Shown here one piece after another: positions 22,916 through 32,660 of a stretch of 49,910 bases of DNA. Position 1 is the first letter of the stretch; every line of letters starts with the position of its first letter. The DNA is from Lobosporangium transversale (Eukaryota; Mortierellomycota; Mortierellomycetes; Mortierellales; Mortierellaceae): positions 1-49,910 of the forward strand of contig NW_019029073.1 of the NCBI RefSeq assembly GCF_002105155.1, written 5' to 3'. Under the pieces are notes generated by a model. It saw only the letters and a list, made by a program, of their open reading frames with translations. It was not told the DNA's origin and made no database searches. A program made the translations under genes and the position numbers.

Positions 22916-25505
22916 GCCTATAACAGTACAGTTATGGTGAAAAAAAAAAAAAAAAAAAAAAAAAAGAAAGAAACGCTAATGGATAGGATAATATGTATGT
23001 CAGCTCACTCAAATTGGTCATCTATGTTGTTAATAAAGCCACGATGTTTGGATAATTGTGATAATCTATTCGGTTATCACGTTTGGAATGAAGGACATTA
23101 TTTTAGACACATTCGGATAACTTATAGCGAGCTAGCTGCGGGAGTATGCGCGTTTACGTGGCATGGCATGATCAATAGATAGGCACAGCTTTTTTTTTTC
23201 TTTTTTTTTTTTTAGTCTTGCATTTGTAAACTTTTTCAGATAGAATTGAATGACACCCAGTAAGAGAATAAAAAAGAGCGACAATCGCGAACAGAGAGAC
23301 GTTAAAATGTCACCATTTTTGTTATTTCTTTTACTGTTTAGACTTTGTTTTGGATTTGCATGCTTGCATAGTCACATTGTAACACAAATCAAAAAAGCTA
23401 AAGTATTCTGCAAAAGAACCATGCACTCTTCTTGCTCTGTGCACAAACTTCACGATTCTCTTTCTTTACAAATAGTGGACCAAACACAGTTTGATTGGTA
23501 TTGCAATAAGATTCAGCTCTGTACCCACTTTTTACTTGTTACAGTTACTTTTTGCTCAGTTTTTTTTTTTTTTTTTTTTTTTTTGTACATGTGTGTAGAG
23601 AGAGGGAGGAAAAGATAACCACAGCTCAGCATTTATTGTTGAAAAAAGAGCGGGCTAAAAAAATTTTCTACAGTTAAGATACTTATTTTATAATTTTATT
23701 GCATCGAGGATGAGTGACATGTTTGCCATCCACTGAGAAAACGTATAATATGAACATGTTCAGCAAATGAATAGGTGGAATCTGAGCAAGAGTCTCAGAA
23801 ATGGGTAGAGCAAGCAATGATATAATAGAATGTATTCATTACAATCCCACAAGTAAAATGGTGCGATCGACCTTGGAATGGAATAAATGAAATAGATTGC
23901 TTTGTAATTATAAGGGACTATCCTCGGCTATGGTGGTATCCGTCACTACTTCAACTTCGCTGGACTCATTTGCCTCGCAGCTATTTGACTCACTAATAGC
24001 GCTAATACTTGGGGGGGCATCCTTTTTCTTTTTTTTTTTTCTTTTATTAAGAAAATAAAAATATATATATATATATAAAAGAATCGCTACGAGCAAAGGT
24101 CAATTTGGCCTTTCTGCTACTGGGGCCATATGCCAACTTTTCTTTATTTTTTTTTATTTAATTCTGATGCATGTTTATAAAATCCACATAGACCGAGTTC
24201 TTGGGGAACGGAGCGAAGTTCAGGTGGCTTGGTTTGCTCCCCCGCCCGCAGCTGAGCGAGGGCTCTGGTGTGTGAGTAGAATAAAGGACATTAGAAGCAC
24301 CCTTCAAAATACGCAAACGCAATATAATCGCTGATAATAGATCACCTCACTAATAAAAAAATAAAATAAAAAATAATAAGCCATGGGATACAGAATCGAC
24401 GCCGCTACCGGCCATCATTCCCTCAGGAAAGCCTCCCATATTGATATAAGCAACGTCCCTTGGATTACCTTCACTCCTGTATTAGCAGGGGAAGCACTTA
24501 AACGTGTACTCTTGAAAATGATGCAGAATAGTTGATGAACTGATGTTTTGATTGTTCTTGGCAGCAAGCTTTTTTTATTGTTATTACTTTTATTTGCTCC
24601 GAAATAGTCCCAGGCAAGCACATAGAAGCATAAGTTCCATGGGTTAAAATCCTCTACGGAGGAACGTTCAAAACCCACTGGGGTTGAAGTTGTCGTATAT
24701 CAAGAGCGAATTGCATGAGTACTTTTTTGAATTTGGGTACACGCAGCTAAGGAACATTTATGAAGGCGCTTGGAAGTGCGATAAAAAGATGTTCATTCTA
24801 ACATTCTACAACAAAAAATATATATAGGAGACTTGACTGGTGATGGTTATGGCGAATGCTACAGGTAGAAGGGATAATGATTTAATGAGGAAACGAGTTC
24901 AAGGGGCCAAGGGGAATAAACTATGGCTCCGTATTAAAATATATTGTAGATATTACAAGCACATCACACATTGTAGACAGAAGTTTTTTTGTAGAGAAAG
25001 ACAAAGCTGACCAGATTAATACTATCACGATATTTTTGCACAAGAAGTGTCTGGATAATACTTGTACAATTTCCAAGAATCAAGTCAGTCAAACCATACG
25101 ATGTACCAAAACAATCAATCAATATTAAGAGTATTACAGCGCCAAGTCCCCTGATTACTAACTAACTCGTAAACACATCTCGCATTGGCCAGCGCATCGA
25201 GGACCTCTCCAGACCTAGTTCTCGATCCCCAGTTTACCAGCAGTCAACAATAAAAATTAGTTCTGTAGATGAGTATCCTTTGCCACATGGATCTCAAGAA
25301 AGAAAGGATTTACTTGATTAAAACTTTGAAAAATACATCTTTGCACAGCTTTCGAGGATTCCAGAGCCTTTCTTGATATTGAAGGGGTGTTTGCGCATTT
25401 TTGTAAACTTAATTGGTTTTTATTGTTTGTGTGCTGGATGGATATGGAGATATGGAGTGGCACTACGTATGAGAACTGGTGATCGTAAAATATATTTAGT
25501 TTGTT
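22916..25505. other. Gene-poor region with homopolymer tracts and a duplicated segment
   Basis: No reliable gene in 2.6 kb. Poly-A lies at about 22940-22965, T runs at about 23190-23215 and 23560-23584, and a TA dinucleotide run near 24060-24077. A minus-strand ORF at 23908-24096 has an acidic Ser/Glu-rich end but is otherwise low-complexity. The interval 24175-24560 is a diverged copy of DNA at 46400-46770. The 3' flank of the secreted protein gene occupies the last few hundred bases. Confidence 0.4.
24175..24560 (+). repeat. Duplicated segment, copy 1 (matches 46400-46770)
   Basis: Shares ordered blocks with the 46.4-kb copy: CAGCTGAGCGAGG, GTCTGGTG-like, TTATAAT, GTTGATATA-like and GTTGATGAACTGAT. 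Both copies lie downstream of a minus-strand member of the small secreted protein family. The copies are much diverged, which suggests an old segmental duplication. Confidence 0.6.
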
Positions 25506-25937
25506 CTAGACCTTCAACTTCCCATCTTTGACCTGGTTTAGCCATCCATAGCACATGTTTTTGATGTAGTCATATTGCTTGCAGTAATCTGTTCCACCCA
25601 AGTCATAGCATCCAAAAGCAATCTTGTCGATTCTGTTGCCAAGTGTCTTCACCTCATTAGCAACGAAGCCTCCATGATCAACACCATCAGTAGCACAAGA
25701 CCAGTGCTGGAAATCCCTATTGATGTCCATCCTTCCTCTGCTATTCTTCTTTGTGTAAACATCGGCATCTTCATTGTGGAAACCCGTTTGGGCAATGATG
25801 ATGCCATTTGGATCTGCAAGGACAGCATCAATATTCCAACCAAAGCTTGTGTCTCGTCGTCGGTAGCAAGCCCAATGGCTAGCGAATACGGAGTTCAGAG
25901 CCAATAAGGCAACCAAAATAGCGCAAGCGATTCTCAT
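25506..25937 (-). CDS. Small secreted cysteine protein, paralog A
   Basis: 143-aa single-exon gene. Residues 1-19 form a signal peptide (MRIACAILVALLALNSVFA), predicted to be cut before SHWACY, so the product should be secreted. The mature part has cysteines in HWAC, HWSC, FGC, TDYC and NMC contexts and ends in QVKDGKLKV. Other marks are DAVLADPNGI and ADVYTKKNSRGRMDI. I recognise no named family. The protein is identical to paralog B at 36789-37220, and the DNA match stops at the stop codon. Upstream, the match continues for about 0.9 kb including a shared 330-bp insertion and a GTATTTATAC TATA-like box (26481-26490). The start is well supported by the signal peptide and by alignment to paralog C. 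Confidence 0.88.
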   Translation of the reverse strand: MRIACAILVALLALNSVFASHWACYRRRDTSFGWNIDAVLADPNGIIIAQTGFHNEDADVYTKKNSRGRMDINRDFQHWSCATDGVDHGGFVANEVKTLGNRIDKIAFGCYDLGGTDYCKQYDYIKNMCYGWLNQVKDGKLKV

Positions 25938-25942
25938 TGTAT

Positions 25943-26280
25943 ACTAGATGTTGTATATTTCAATATACAAGATAATAACGGCCCAGCTATAAGATTAAGA
26001 AAAATACTAAAAACACACTAGGAACATACTGGGGGAATTCCTAAAATTAATACGCTAAGAAAAGTATAATAATAATAACGCGTCACTAGAGACGCGACAA
26101 AACACCGACATGGTTCCTGAATAATCCCATGTCGCTTCTAGATAGATATGTAGTTACTTGGTACGAGTCTCTCTACCAGAAAATGAATAAATACCCCATG
26201 GATGTGGTGTGTGGACCCACATCTTATTCTCACTTATCTTAGCTTCTAATAACTCTGTCTAAATATTTTTCACTAGATGT
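25943..26280 (-). mobile_element. 330-bp insertion in the 5' leader of paralog A
   Basis: Same insertion as at 36445-36783, in inverted orientation. It is bounded by ACTAGATGT (the complement of ACATCTAGT) at 25943-25951 and 26272-26280, while paralog C at 32881 has a single ACATCTAGT and no insert. It carries no ORF. Confidence 0.65.
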
Positions 26281-26384
26281 GTTGAATAAATAAATAAAAT
26301 ACAATAATAAATGAAAAATGTCAGTTATGGATGCAAACATACACCCCTTTAGCTATAATGCAAAAGTCATTGTAATCTTACAAA

Positions 26385-26405
26385 GGTCTGGTCTGGTCTG
26401 GTCAA
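26385..26405. repeat. GGTCT/GACCA pentamer array, 3-4 units
   Basis: Short tandem array in the upstream leader of paralog A. The matching position holds about four units before paralog B (36316-36340) and two before paralog C (32760-32772). Confidence 0.8.
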
Positions 26406-26480
26406 GGGATGTGAGATGATCTGGTAAGGACTTTGTGAGGGAGATTGTTGTGTAGTAACTCTTGCAAAGGAAATGGAGAG

Positions 26481-26490
26481 GTATTTATAC
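26481..26490 (-). promoter_or_regulatory. TATA-like box of paralog A
   Basis: Minus-strand GTATAAATAC, also present before paralog C (32651-32660) and, as GTATAAATAT, before paralog B (36201-36210). The conserved position relative to the shared leader suggests a core promoter. The 5' leader would be about 0.2 kb without the insertion and about 0.55 kb with it. Confidence 0.55.
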
Positions 26491-26692
26491 ATTTTCCTAA
26501 GAATTTACCAGCGTGACACAGGTACAAATTTGAGTTAAGCGATTGGTGAAACGGTACACAATAGAGTTGGGCTGCTGTATATTTCTACAGTCTCAATTAA
26601 AATTATACATTTACAGTTGATGCATCATGGAACACATGGCATGAATGGTCTACTGAATGGTCTACGAAGGACGACCTATTCACATTGTCATA

Positions 26693-26813
26693 GGTACCAT
26701 GGACGTATGTGTGTCACCTTTCTTCATTGAAAATCCGACGAGAAATAAAGAAAAATAAACTAAATAAAAAGATCCCTCTGCCCTGCAACTCTGATCTACA
26801 TCTACTTCTCGAG
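26693..26813 (+). repeat. DIRS inverted terminal repeat, left arm
   Basis: Matches the reverse complement of 30832-30943 almost perfectly from GTATGTGTGTCACC through GATCTACATCT. A small mismatch (GACG versus TCCG) sits near the outer edge, and the outermost about 50 bp differ between the arms, as in other DIRS elements. Confidence 0.9.
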
Positions 26814-26837
26814 CCAAAAAGGGGTGGTGTGGGTGGG

Positions 26838-26929
26838 ACATACGTCCATGGTACCTATGACAATGTGAATAGGTCGTCCTTCGTAGACCATTCAGTAGAC
26901 CATTGTCTACGGTACCATGTCCGTATGTG
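26838..26929. repeat. DIRS internal complementary region
   Basis: Joins the complement of both element ends around CAGTAGACCATTGTCTACGG (26893-26912). In the DIRS model this region templates closure of the single-stranded circle. The match to both extremities is exact over the parts compared. Confidence 0.9.
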
Positions 26930-27019
26930 GCTCCAGAGGGATCGCCAAAGAGAACTAAACTAAAACAAAACTAAAACTAAAAGAAAACTGAACGAAATGA
27001 ACAACTAACTAAAGAAAAT

Positions 27020-27985
27020 CTAGCCTAGAGTGCTCATGGACATGTTGTTGGAGGTGGCACTCGACAAACGGTAGTGCTTCTCGAAGACTTTCGGGGACGA
27101 CCAATTCCCCTGCACCATGATATCAGCCACTGGTACGCCTGCTATAGCCGCGAGCGTAGAACCTAAGGCTCGGAGCTTAGGAGCTTTCTTGTCTCCTAAA
27201 TCCATCAGCGAAGAAATCCTACTCATGTGGGAGCCAATAGTAGTCGCACGCGCCGGCTGGGTGTGGTCTTTCACAAATCTAATCAAAGGTACAATGCTTC
27301 TTGTTGGGTCCTTCGGATGAGGAGAGGTAGTGGAAGGACAAGACAGCCTGTCCAGGTAAGCGGTGTATGCGTCGACAGGGCATAGCTTCTTGTCAAAGTG
27401 AGAACCAATGGTCACATGCTTAATGATACGTTGTCCATCACTCTTCTCTTTTGGGAAAACAACAACAAGCTGAAGCTTCCCTAACACAATCTTGGAGAGA
27501 CTGACATCTACACATCTGATGTCGTCTGGTCTCATGAAGCCACAGACGCCTAAGAGCCAACACAGCTTCCATGTAAGCTCCTCAAAAGGCAACTCCATAT
27601 TTGCTGATGACTGCCGAAAATGGTCCAAAACAGGTGTGATGTCAAAGTGACCAGACCTGGACTCAACGACACCTTCTTGCTTTCCAGCCTTGAGGAACTG
27701 GCGGTAGTATTCATCTGATCGTACTCTCTCTGGGTCACGAAATAGGGCGAGGACAGCCGACTTCATGGTCATCAGCGTGGACCACTTCAAATTGCGAGCG
27801 ACCCGCACGTAGTGTAGCCAGTTCACTACTGGGATCGCGGGGTTAATCCCTTGTTCGAACGAGCCCTCTTTCAGCCAAGTGACGAATTCAGCTTGATGCT
27901 TTTCGTACTCTCGCTTGGTGCTCTTGGATCCTTTGTGAGCACAGATAAACTCAGTCACCGCTGGCGAGAGGCCATCTATGAGCAT
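27020..27985 (-). CDS. DIRS tyrosine recombinase
   Basis: About 321 aa if translation starts at the ATG at 27985, which overlaps the RT stop (ATGCTCATAG). The N-terminal part is a helical core-binding domain (KSTKREYEKHQAEFVTWL). The catalytic domain shows the first Arg in GVCGFMRPDDIRCVD, a second Arg in APKLRALGSTLAAIAG, a Trp in the VQGNWSSP segment, and the Tyr nucleophile in FEKHYRLSS. The His of the usual H-x-x-R box is replaced here, as far as I can align it by eye. The enzyme should join the circular DNA intermediate to the target. The same frame stays open far upstream across RT and part of Gag. That extension is treated as overlap, not as part of the protein. Confidence 0.85.
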   Translation of the reverse strand: MLIDGLSPAVTEFICAHKGSKSTKREYEKHQAEFVTWLKEGSFEQGINPAIPVVNWLHYVRVARNLKWSTLMTMKSAVLALFRDPERVRSDEYYRQFLKAGKQEGVVESRSGHFDITPVLDHFRQSSANMELPFEELTWKLCWLLGVCGFMRPDDIRCVDVSLSKIVLGKLQLVVVFPKEKSDGQRIIKHVTIGSHFDKKLCPVDAYTAYLDRLSCPSTTSPHPKDPTRSIVPLIRFVKDHTQPARATTIGSHMSRISSLMDLGDKKAPKLRALGSTLAAIAGVPVADIMVQGNWSSPKVFEKHYRLSSATSNNMSMSTLG

Positions 27986-29781
27986 CCTCGTCCTCTTACT
28001 CTCCACGCGGTAAGGCCCCAGTGTGGATTCTTGAGCAGGATGTGCGCGTCGCTTCCTGGTGGAGGGAGAACACATGTTCGTGGAATCGGTAAAGGGGGTT
28101 GGGTCGCCATTGCCTGTATCTTCGGGAACCAAATCGCCGATGGCCAAAATGGAGTAATTATGGTCGCTTCCAGGCCTTCCTGGTCTAGCTTCTGCAGGAT
28201 CCTTGGAAGTAAGTTCCATGGAGGACAGATGTAAAGGTTGCCCAAGTGGCTCCACTTGTGTCTCAGCGCATCGAAGTCCACTGCCAAAGGATGAGGTTTC
28301 CATGTCATGAACTGAGGAAGCTGGTTGTTGCTGGGCGATGCAAAGAGGTCTATCCGATGAGGCCCCCACTGCTGGTCTAGACGACGGAAAAATGACGGGT
28401 CCAGCCTCCATTCGAGCTGCGCTTGCATCCGGCGTGATGGTGCATCTGCTGGATTGAATACTGAAGGTACATATGTGGTCCTGAGTCTTGTGCCTGTTGC
28501 TAGACAATGCTTCCATATTTTGTCCGCCAGGTCCATCAGAGGTTGTGAACGAGTTCCGCCGAACCGGTTGATGTAAGCGATGGTGGTTGTGTTGTCGATT
28601 ACTAGGTTGAGCATCCTCCCTTGTGTTTGCGGTAGAGTGACTGCGTAGTACACGGTTAGTAACTCTTTTAAATTGATGTGTTGGTGGCGTATGTTTGGTG
28701 GCCATAGCCCTGTCCAAGTGCGCTGCCCTATGACGATCCCCCAGCCTTGGTCGGAGGCGTCTGTGTACACGTCCATCTGAGTTGGCGACTGAATCCATGA
28801 CGTCCCGTTCCACTCCTTGAGTTGGTGTGTCCACCAATCCAGATCGGCTCGAGCTCTGTCGTCCAGTGAGATCGTCGCTTCCCAAGATGACCCCTGATGG
28901 CTGAGCGCTCTGTTCTTCAATGCCAGAAGATGCCGCGTCATTAGACGAGCTGGAAATACTGCTGCTGTCGTCGCCATGGCTTTCCCTATGAACGTAGCCA
29001 AGTTGCGAACCGTCGTCCATCCCTTGCTGAGCATCTTCGCTGCTTCTCGCCGTATGTCCCTGACCTTGGACTTCGGTACCGAGAGGGTCATGTCGGTGGT
29101 GTTGATGGTGAAACCCAGATGATCTAGACATTTCGTTGGCATCAGAGAGGATTTCTCCTTGTTGATGAGGAATCCAAGAGACTTGAGTTTGTCTAGGACA
29201 AGATTCGTGTGCTCTTCTGCTTGGGCTTTGGAGCTGGCCATGATCAACAGATCGTCGATGTAAGCTGTCAGCCGTATTCCTCGACGCCTCGCCCATCTCA
29301 ACACCGGGCGTAGGACCTTCGTGAAGACTAACGGCGACAGTGACATCCCGAAAGGTAGAGTGCGAAACTGATACAGCTGACCCTTCCACTGAAACTGAAG
29401 GTAAGGACGAAAATGTGGATGAATCAACACATGAAGGAAAGCATCTTTGAGATCGATGCTCGTCAAATAATCGTTCTTCTGAAGGGTATTGCATACTACC
29501 TGAATCGTCTCCATCTTGAACGAGTCTGTGATGATAAATTGATTGAGAGGACGTAGGTTGAGGACAGGCCGGAGGTCCCCTGTCTTCTTGGGGATAGTAA
29601 ACAAACGACTCTGGAAACCAGGTCCCGAAGCGTGCTCTATGGCTTTTTTGGCCAGAAGTGCGATCACTTCGTTCTCTATCGCCAGTGTCTCCTCCTTGGA
29701 TAGATGCGGGGAAAGGGCTCTTGATGTGTGTGTTATTGGAGGTTGTCTGTGGAAGGGAATCTGAAAACCGTTTCCAATCAC
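27976..29781 (-). CDS. DIRS reverse transcriptase / RNase H
   Basis: 601 codons from the first ATG. The finger/palm region shows LRPVLNLRPLNQFI, SIDLKDAFLHVLIHP and LPFGMSLSPLVFTKV, and the catalytic YIDDLLIMAS. RNase H follows with DVYTDASDQGWGIVI, INLKELLTV, VIDNTTTIAYINR and NPADAPSRR. A C-terminal DLFASPSNNQLPQF module, usual in DIRS proteins, ends the ORF. The true N-terminus is probably upstream. The same frame, without an ATG, runs back past the Gag stop and encodes the conserved GGRLHLYSRAWRLLTDDRWV start of DIRS RTs. Expression may therefore need a -1 frameshift or splicing from Gag. Confidence 0.93.
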   Translation of the reverse strand: MIGNGFQIPFHRQPPITHTSRALSPHLSKEETLAIENEVIALLAKKAIEHASGPGFQSRLFTIPKKTGDLRPVLNLRPLNQFIITDSFKMETIQVVCNTLQKNDYLTSIDLKDAFLHVLIHPHFRPYLQFQWKGQLYQFRTLPFGMSLSPLVFTKVLRPVLRWARRRGIRLTAYIDDLLIMASSKAQAEEHTNLVLDKLKSLGFLINKEKSSLMPTKCLDHLGFTINTTDMTLSVPKSKVRDIRREAAKMLSKGWTTVRNLATFIGKAMATTAAVFPARLMTRHLLALKNRALSHQGSSWEATISLDDRARADLDWWTHQLKEWNGTSWIQSPTQMDVYTDASDQGWGIVIGQRTWTGLWPPNIRHQHINLKELLTVYYAVTLPQTQGRMLNLVIDNTTTIAYINRFGGTRSQPLMDLADKIWKHCLATGTRLRTTYVPSVFNPADAPSRRMQAQLEWRLDPSFFRRLDQQWGPHRIDLFASPSNNQLPQFMTWKPHPLAVDFDALRHKWSHLGNLYICPPWNLLPRILQKLDQEGLEATIITPFWPSAIWFPKIQAMATQPPLPIPRTCVLPPPGSDAHILLKNPHWGLTAWRVRGRGCS

Positions 29782-29846
29782 GGAGCGGACCCACCTGTCG
29801 TCCGTGAGGAGCCTCCAAGCCCTCGAGTAGAGGTGCAGACGGCCCC

Positions 29847-30776
29847 CTACTGGCTCTTGTTGGCGCTGCCGCGTCCCCGTCCACGGCTGCCTCTGTAAAA
29901 ATACTGTCCCTGCTGGTTGTTATGCATGGGCTCTCCATACCCGTAAGTGAGCTGAGGAGGTGTGGCTTGTTGTGCTTGATGATGATTCGCTGGTGAATAA
30001 GGTTGCGATTGTGATGGAAATTGCTGGAACTGTTGCTGCTGGTGGGGGTACATGTTAAAGTAAATACCCCTGCTGCGAGAACCGGAATTGCGACCGGATC
30101 CTCTGTTTTGCAAAGCTGTCTTGCGAGGCTTGCTGGCCTCCTGGTACTCCTCAGCAGCTTTAATTCGGGCTGCAATATCATCTTTAGTGATAGTTGCAGT
30201 CTTTTCATGATCAGGGGCTGGCTTGAGACCCTTTGCGTACACAAAATTATCCATGCGCAGATCGGTGATTTGGCGTGCTGTAACGGCCAGATGAGATCGC
30301 ATGACATGCCCAAAATCTGCGACGATCTGCCGTAATGCAGGATCATGCACTTTGTGAAAGTATTCTGCCAGGAATTCGTCCAAGGGTCGCGTAGCGTGGG
30401 CCTGACGTTCCTGTAGTTGGGATAACCACTTGTCCACTCGTTGAAAAGAAGTGGTCTCCTGAGGCCAAGGCAACTCAAGAGAGGGCGCTTTGTACTGCTG
30501 ATCTGGGTTCTTGGGATAGAGGACGTACTCGGTGAGGATGTTATCGTCGCCAGAGTTGTCCGGGGGACGGAAGAAATGAGAGCCGTCAAGGGAAGGTACA
30601 GCCGCTTTGAGGGTATCAGAGAGGACAAGTATCTTGGCCTGTGGGCGATCAATGGTGATGGGGGAAGGGGAAGAGGAGGAAGGGTTGGCCTGCGTAAGGG
30701 CAGCCACCTGCTGACGAAGAGTGTTGATTTCATGAAGGAGTGCATTATGAGTGTTGTCGGTAGAATTGTCGCTCAT
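29847..30776 (-). CDS. DIRS Gag-like protein
   Basis: 309 aa from the ATG at 30776 (MSDNSTDN). A short N-terminal coiled coil (LLHEINTLRQQVAALTQ) is followed by a Ser-rich patch. A structured middle contains QRVDKWLSQLQERQAH and FHKVHDPALRQIVADFGHV. The C-terminal ~80 residues are Gln/Tyr/Gly-rich with RGSRGRGRG, which should bind RNA. There is no CCHC zinc knuckle, as in several DIRS Gags. The ATG lies 56 bp inside the right terminal repeat, so the repeat probably carries the promoter and leader. A reading from 31010 is also open, but it begins outside the element. Confidence 0.85.
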   Translation of the reverse strand: MSDNSTDNTHNALLHEINTLRQQVAALTQANPSSSSPSPITIDRPQAKILVLSDTLKAAVPSLDGSHFFRPPDNSGDDNILTEYVLYPKNPDQQYKAPSLELPWPQETTSFQRVDKWLSQLQERQAHATRPLDEFLAEYFHKVHDPALRQIVADFGHVMRSHLAVTARQITDLRMDNFVYAKGLKPAPDHEKTATITKDDIAARIKAAEEYQEASKPRKTALQNRGSGRNSGSRSRGIYFNMYPHQQQQFQQFPSQSQPYSPANHHQAQQATPPQLTYGYGEPMHNNQQGQYFYRGSRGRGRGSANKSQ

Positions 30777-30831
30777 TGGAACGAATAGATAATAGTCTGC
30801 AACGGATGAGTTCCAGGAGCGACGAGAAGAA

Positions 30832-30943
30832 AGATGTAGATCAGAGTTGCAGGGCAGAGGGATCTTTTTATTTAGTTTATTTTTCTTTATTTCTCGTCGG
30901 ATTTTCAATGAAGAAAGGTGACACACATACGGACATGGTACCG
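30832..30943 (-). repeat. DIRS inverted terminal repeat, right arm
   Basis: Partner of 26693-26813. The outer edge reads GGACATGGTACCGTAGACAATG and ends at 30952. Confidence 0.9.
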
Positions 30944-31809
30944 TAGACAATGCCAAGAATGTTTGTATATACTGATGCATGTATAGAGCGATTAAAGGTC
31001 CGACTTGCATCGAAACGAAAAAAAAAAAAAAAAAAAAAAAATCCTTACCTTCTCTTTTTCTTCTCCGATGTCTCTACGTAATTTGTCTTTATTATTATTT
31101 AATTCAAACACTGCGTGTATGTTTATGACCAAGGCGTGCTCTAAGGTCAGCCTACAAATGGGATACAAGGCTACAAGAGGATGGAAAGAAGATTCTGTTG
31201 GGACAATTGAAAAACAAAACAAAACAAAACAAAAACAGTATTTTTAAGGTATCCAGGCACAAGTGAATCTCTTCTGGACTTGCGCATTGGGGAAATGACT
31301 CTCAACTCTTAAGGCCAATCATCTTTTTATACATTTATATAGATTTTAATGAAGGGCAGCTTGTAACGATTTGGAAATGCCTCCGACTTCTTGAAATCTT
31401 ATTAGCTTAGATGTTTTTAAATAGGAGACAGCTTACCAATGGAAATTAAGATATTAGAAAAAACCCGCCAGTCCCCCCTATTTCAAGCCTCTTCCATGAT
31501 CCACCCAGCTCTATTCCATCTTTATTGTTTACCGTTTGTCCAACAGCCCAACTGTTTTTTTTATCGTTTTTTTCAACAGCTCAACTATATTTGTACTGGC
31601 TGTCTAACAGCCCTGCATATTTCGCAGAATGCTTGTTTCATGACTCATGAAATGAAATTAAAGAAACGCGCTGTCTAATCTCAATATCTAAGATATACTT
31701 TTTTTTGTACTCAGGTGAATCACACGTGTAACCACTTTATAGAAAACCTTCAACATGGATACGTTCTATCAATATCCCATAGGCAAACAACGTTGTTTTG
31801 TTTTTTGAC

Positions 31810-31915
31810 AAATGCTTTTAATTGCTTTATATATTTTTAAAAACCGGTTATCTATGTTTAAATTGTATTGTTCCGATGGGAAATAGCCTTTATCGAATTT
31901 AAGCTAACCGGTTGT
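31810..31915. repeat. AT-rich dispersed repeat, copy 2
   Basis: TTTAATTGCTTTAT, then AAAAACCGGTTATCTATGT, then CTTTATCGAATTTAAGCTAACCGG. It aligns best with the 34.8-kb copy (AAAAACGGGTTATCTATGT) and more loosely with 20580-20690. Confidence 0.55.
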
Positions 31916-32650
31916 GTCTGAAATATATACTATCCGCTTTTTCTAACATGATAACCGAATCAACTCTCACAACTACCCAAACATCATGCCCTTTAAACGT
32001 CCCACAAGGCTCCATTCTATCCTTTTCGGCTATTTATTGGAACATTGCAAAGTGAACACACAGACAGGGTTTATTTTAACACAGATTAAAAAATTAAAAG
32101 CGCGATATGCTTTTTGAATTGTCTTGGATTGTAGCTTCAATGAATACCTGATGGGTGTGGTGTGTGGGTCCATATCTTAGTCTCATTTGCTTCTCGGCCT
32201 GTCTACTTCTCTGTTCAAAACTACATATACACAACAGCCCAACCCCAACCTCATTGTGTACCATTTGCCCTAACGCCTCAACCGTGTATGTATAACCAGC
32301 TGAAAAGAGCTATCAGGATTACGCCAAAAAGCAACCATCTTCAATCTCATTCTTTTCCATTTTTCCTCACTAAATACACCCCGAAGTCTCCAGCAAATAG
32401 TTGCAACAGCCTCTATAGCGAAGGCGTAGGCTTTCGCGTTGATTGGTAAAGCCTTTATGTATGCTGCATATTGGCTATTTGTCCGGGTTATTCATAAAAA
32501 AAAAAAAAAAAAAAAAAAAAAACTTTTTCCAGGTAACTATACGACAGCTCAACCGCTCAACGTATATGTGCAACAACCCGACTATATTGTGTACGGTATC
32601 TTTTGCTCTGACTTGTACGCGTGTCAGATCTGATAAGTCCTTAGAAAAAT

Positions 32651-32660
32651 GTATAAATAC
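32651..32660 (+). promoter_or_regulatory. TATA-like box of paralog C
   Basis: GTATAAATAC about 220 bp before the ATG. It occupies the same place as the boxes before paralogs A and B. Confidence 0.55.

Larger units (their letters stand above)
26644..30952 (-). mobile_element. Full-length DIRS-type tyrosine-recombinase retrotransposon
   Basis: 4.3-kb element with genes on the minus strand in the order Gag, RT/RNase H, tyrosine recombinase. Its ends form inverted terminal repeats (about 26693-26813 and 30832-30943). At 26838-26929 there is an internal complementary region. Its first part is the exact reverse complement of the left extremity (26644-26710), and its second part is the reverse complement of the right extremity. 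The two parts meet at an AATG that is present at both element ends. This split-end arrangement is diagnostic of DIRS elements, which replicate through a circle and integrate without target duplication. None is seen: GGCATG flanks the left AATG and CCAAG the right. All three ORFs are open, so the copy may be young. Confidence 0.93.

Noticed and set aside
23250-23618. 122-codon + ORF with a hydrophobic segment
   Set aside because: It ends in a Phe run coded by poly-T and has no recognisable motif or splice support.
27986-30745. Upstream part of the 1241-codon minus-strand ORF as part of one large protein
   Set aside because: It overlaps the clearly conserved RT and Gag genes in another frame and has no domain; only the recombinase part (27020-27985) is supported.
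30774-31010. N-terminal extension of the Gag ORF to 31010
   Set aside because: It runs through the terminal repeat and beyond the element end at 30952; the ATG at 30776 is the natural start.
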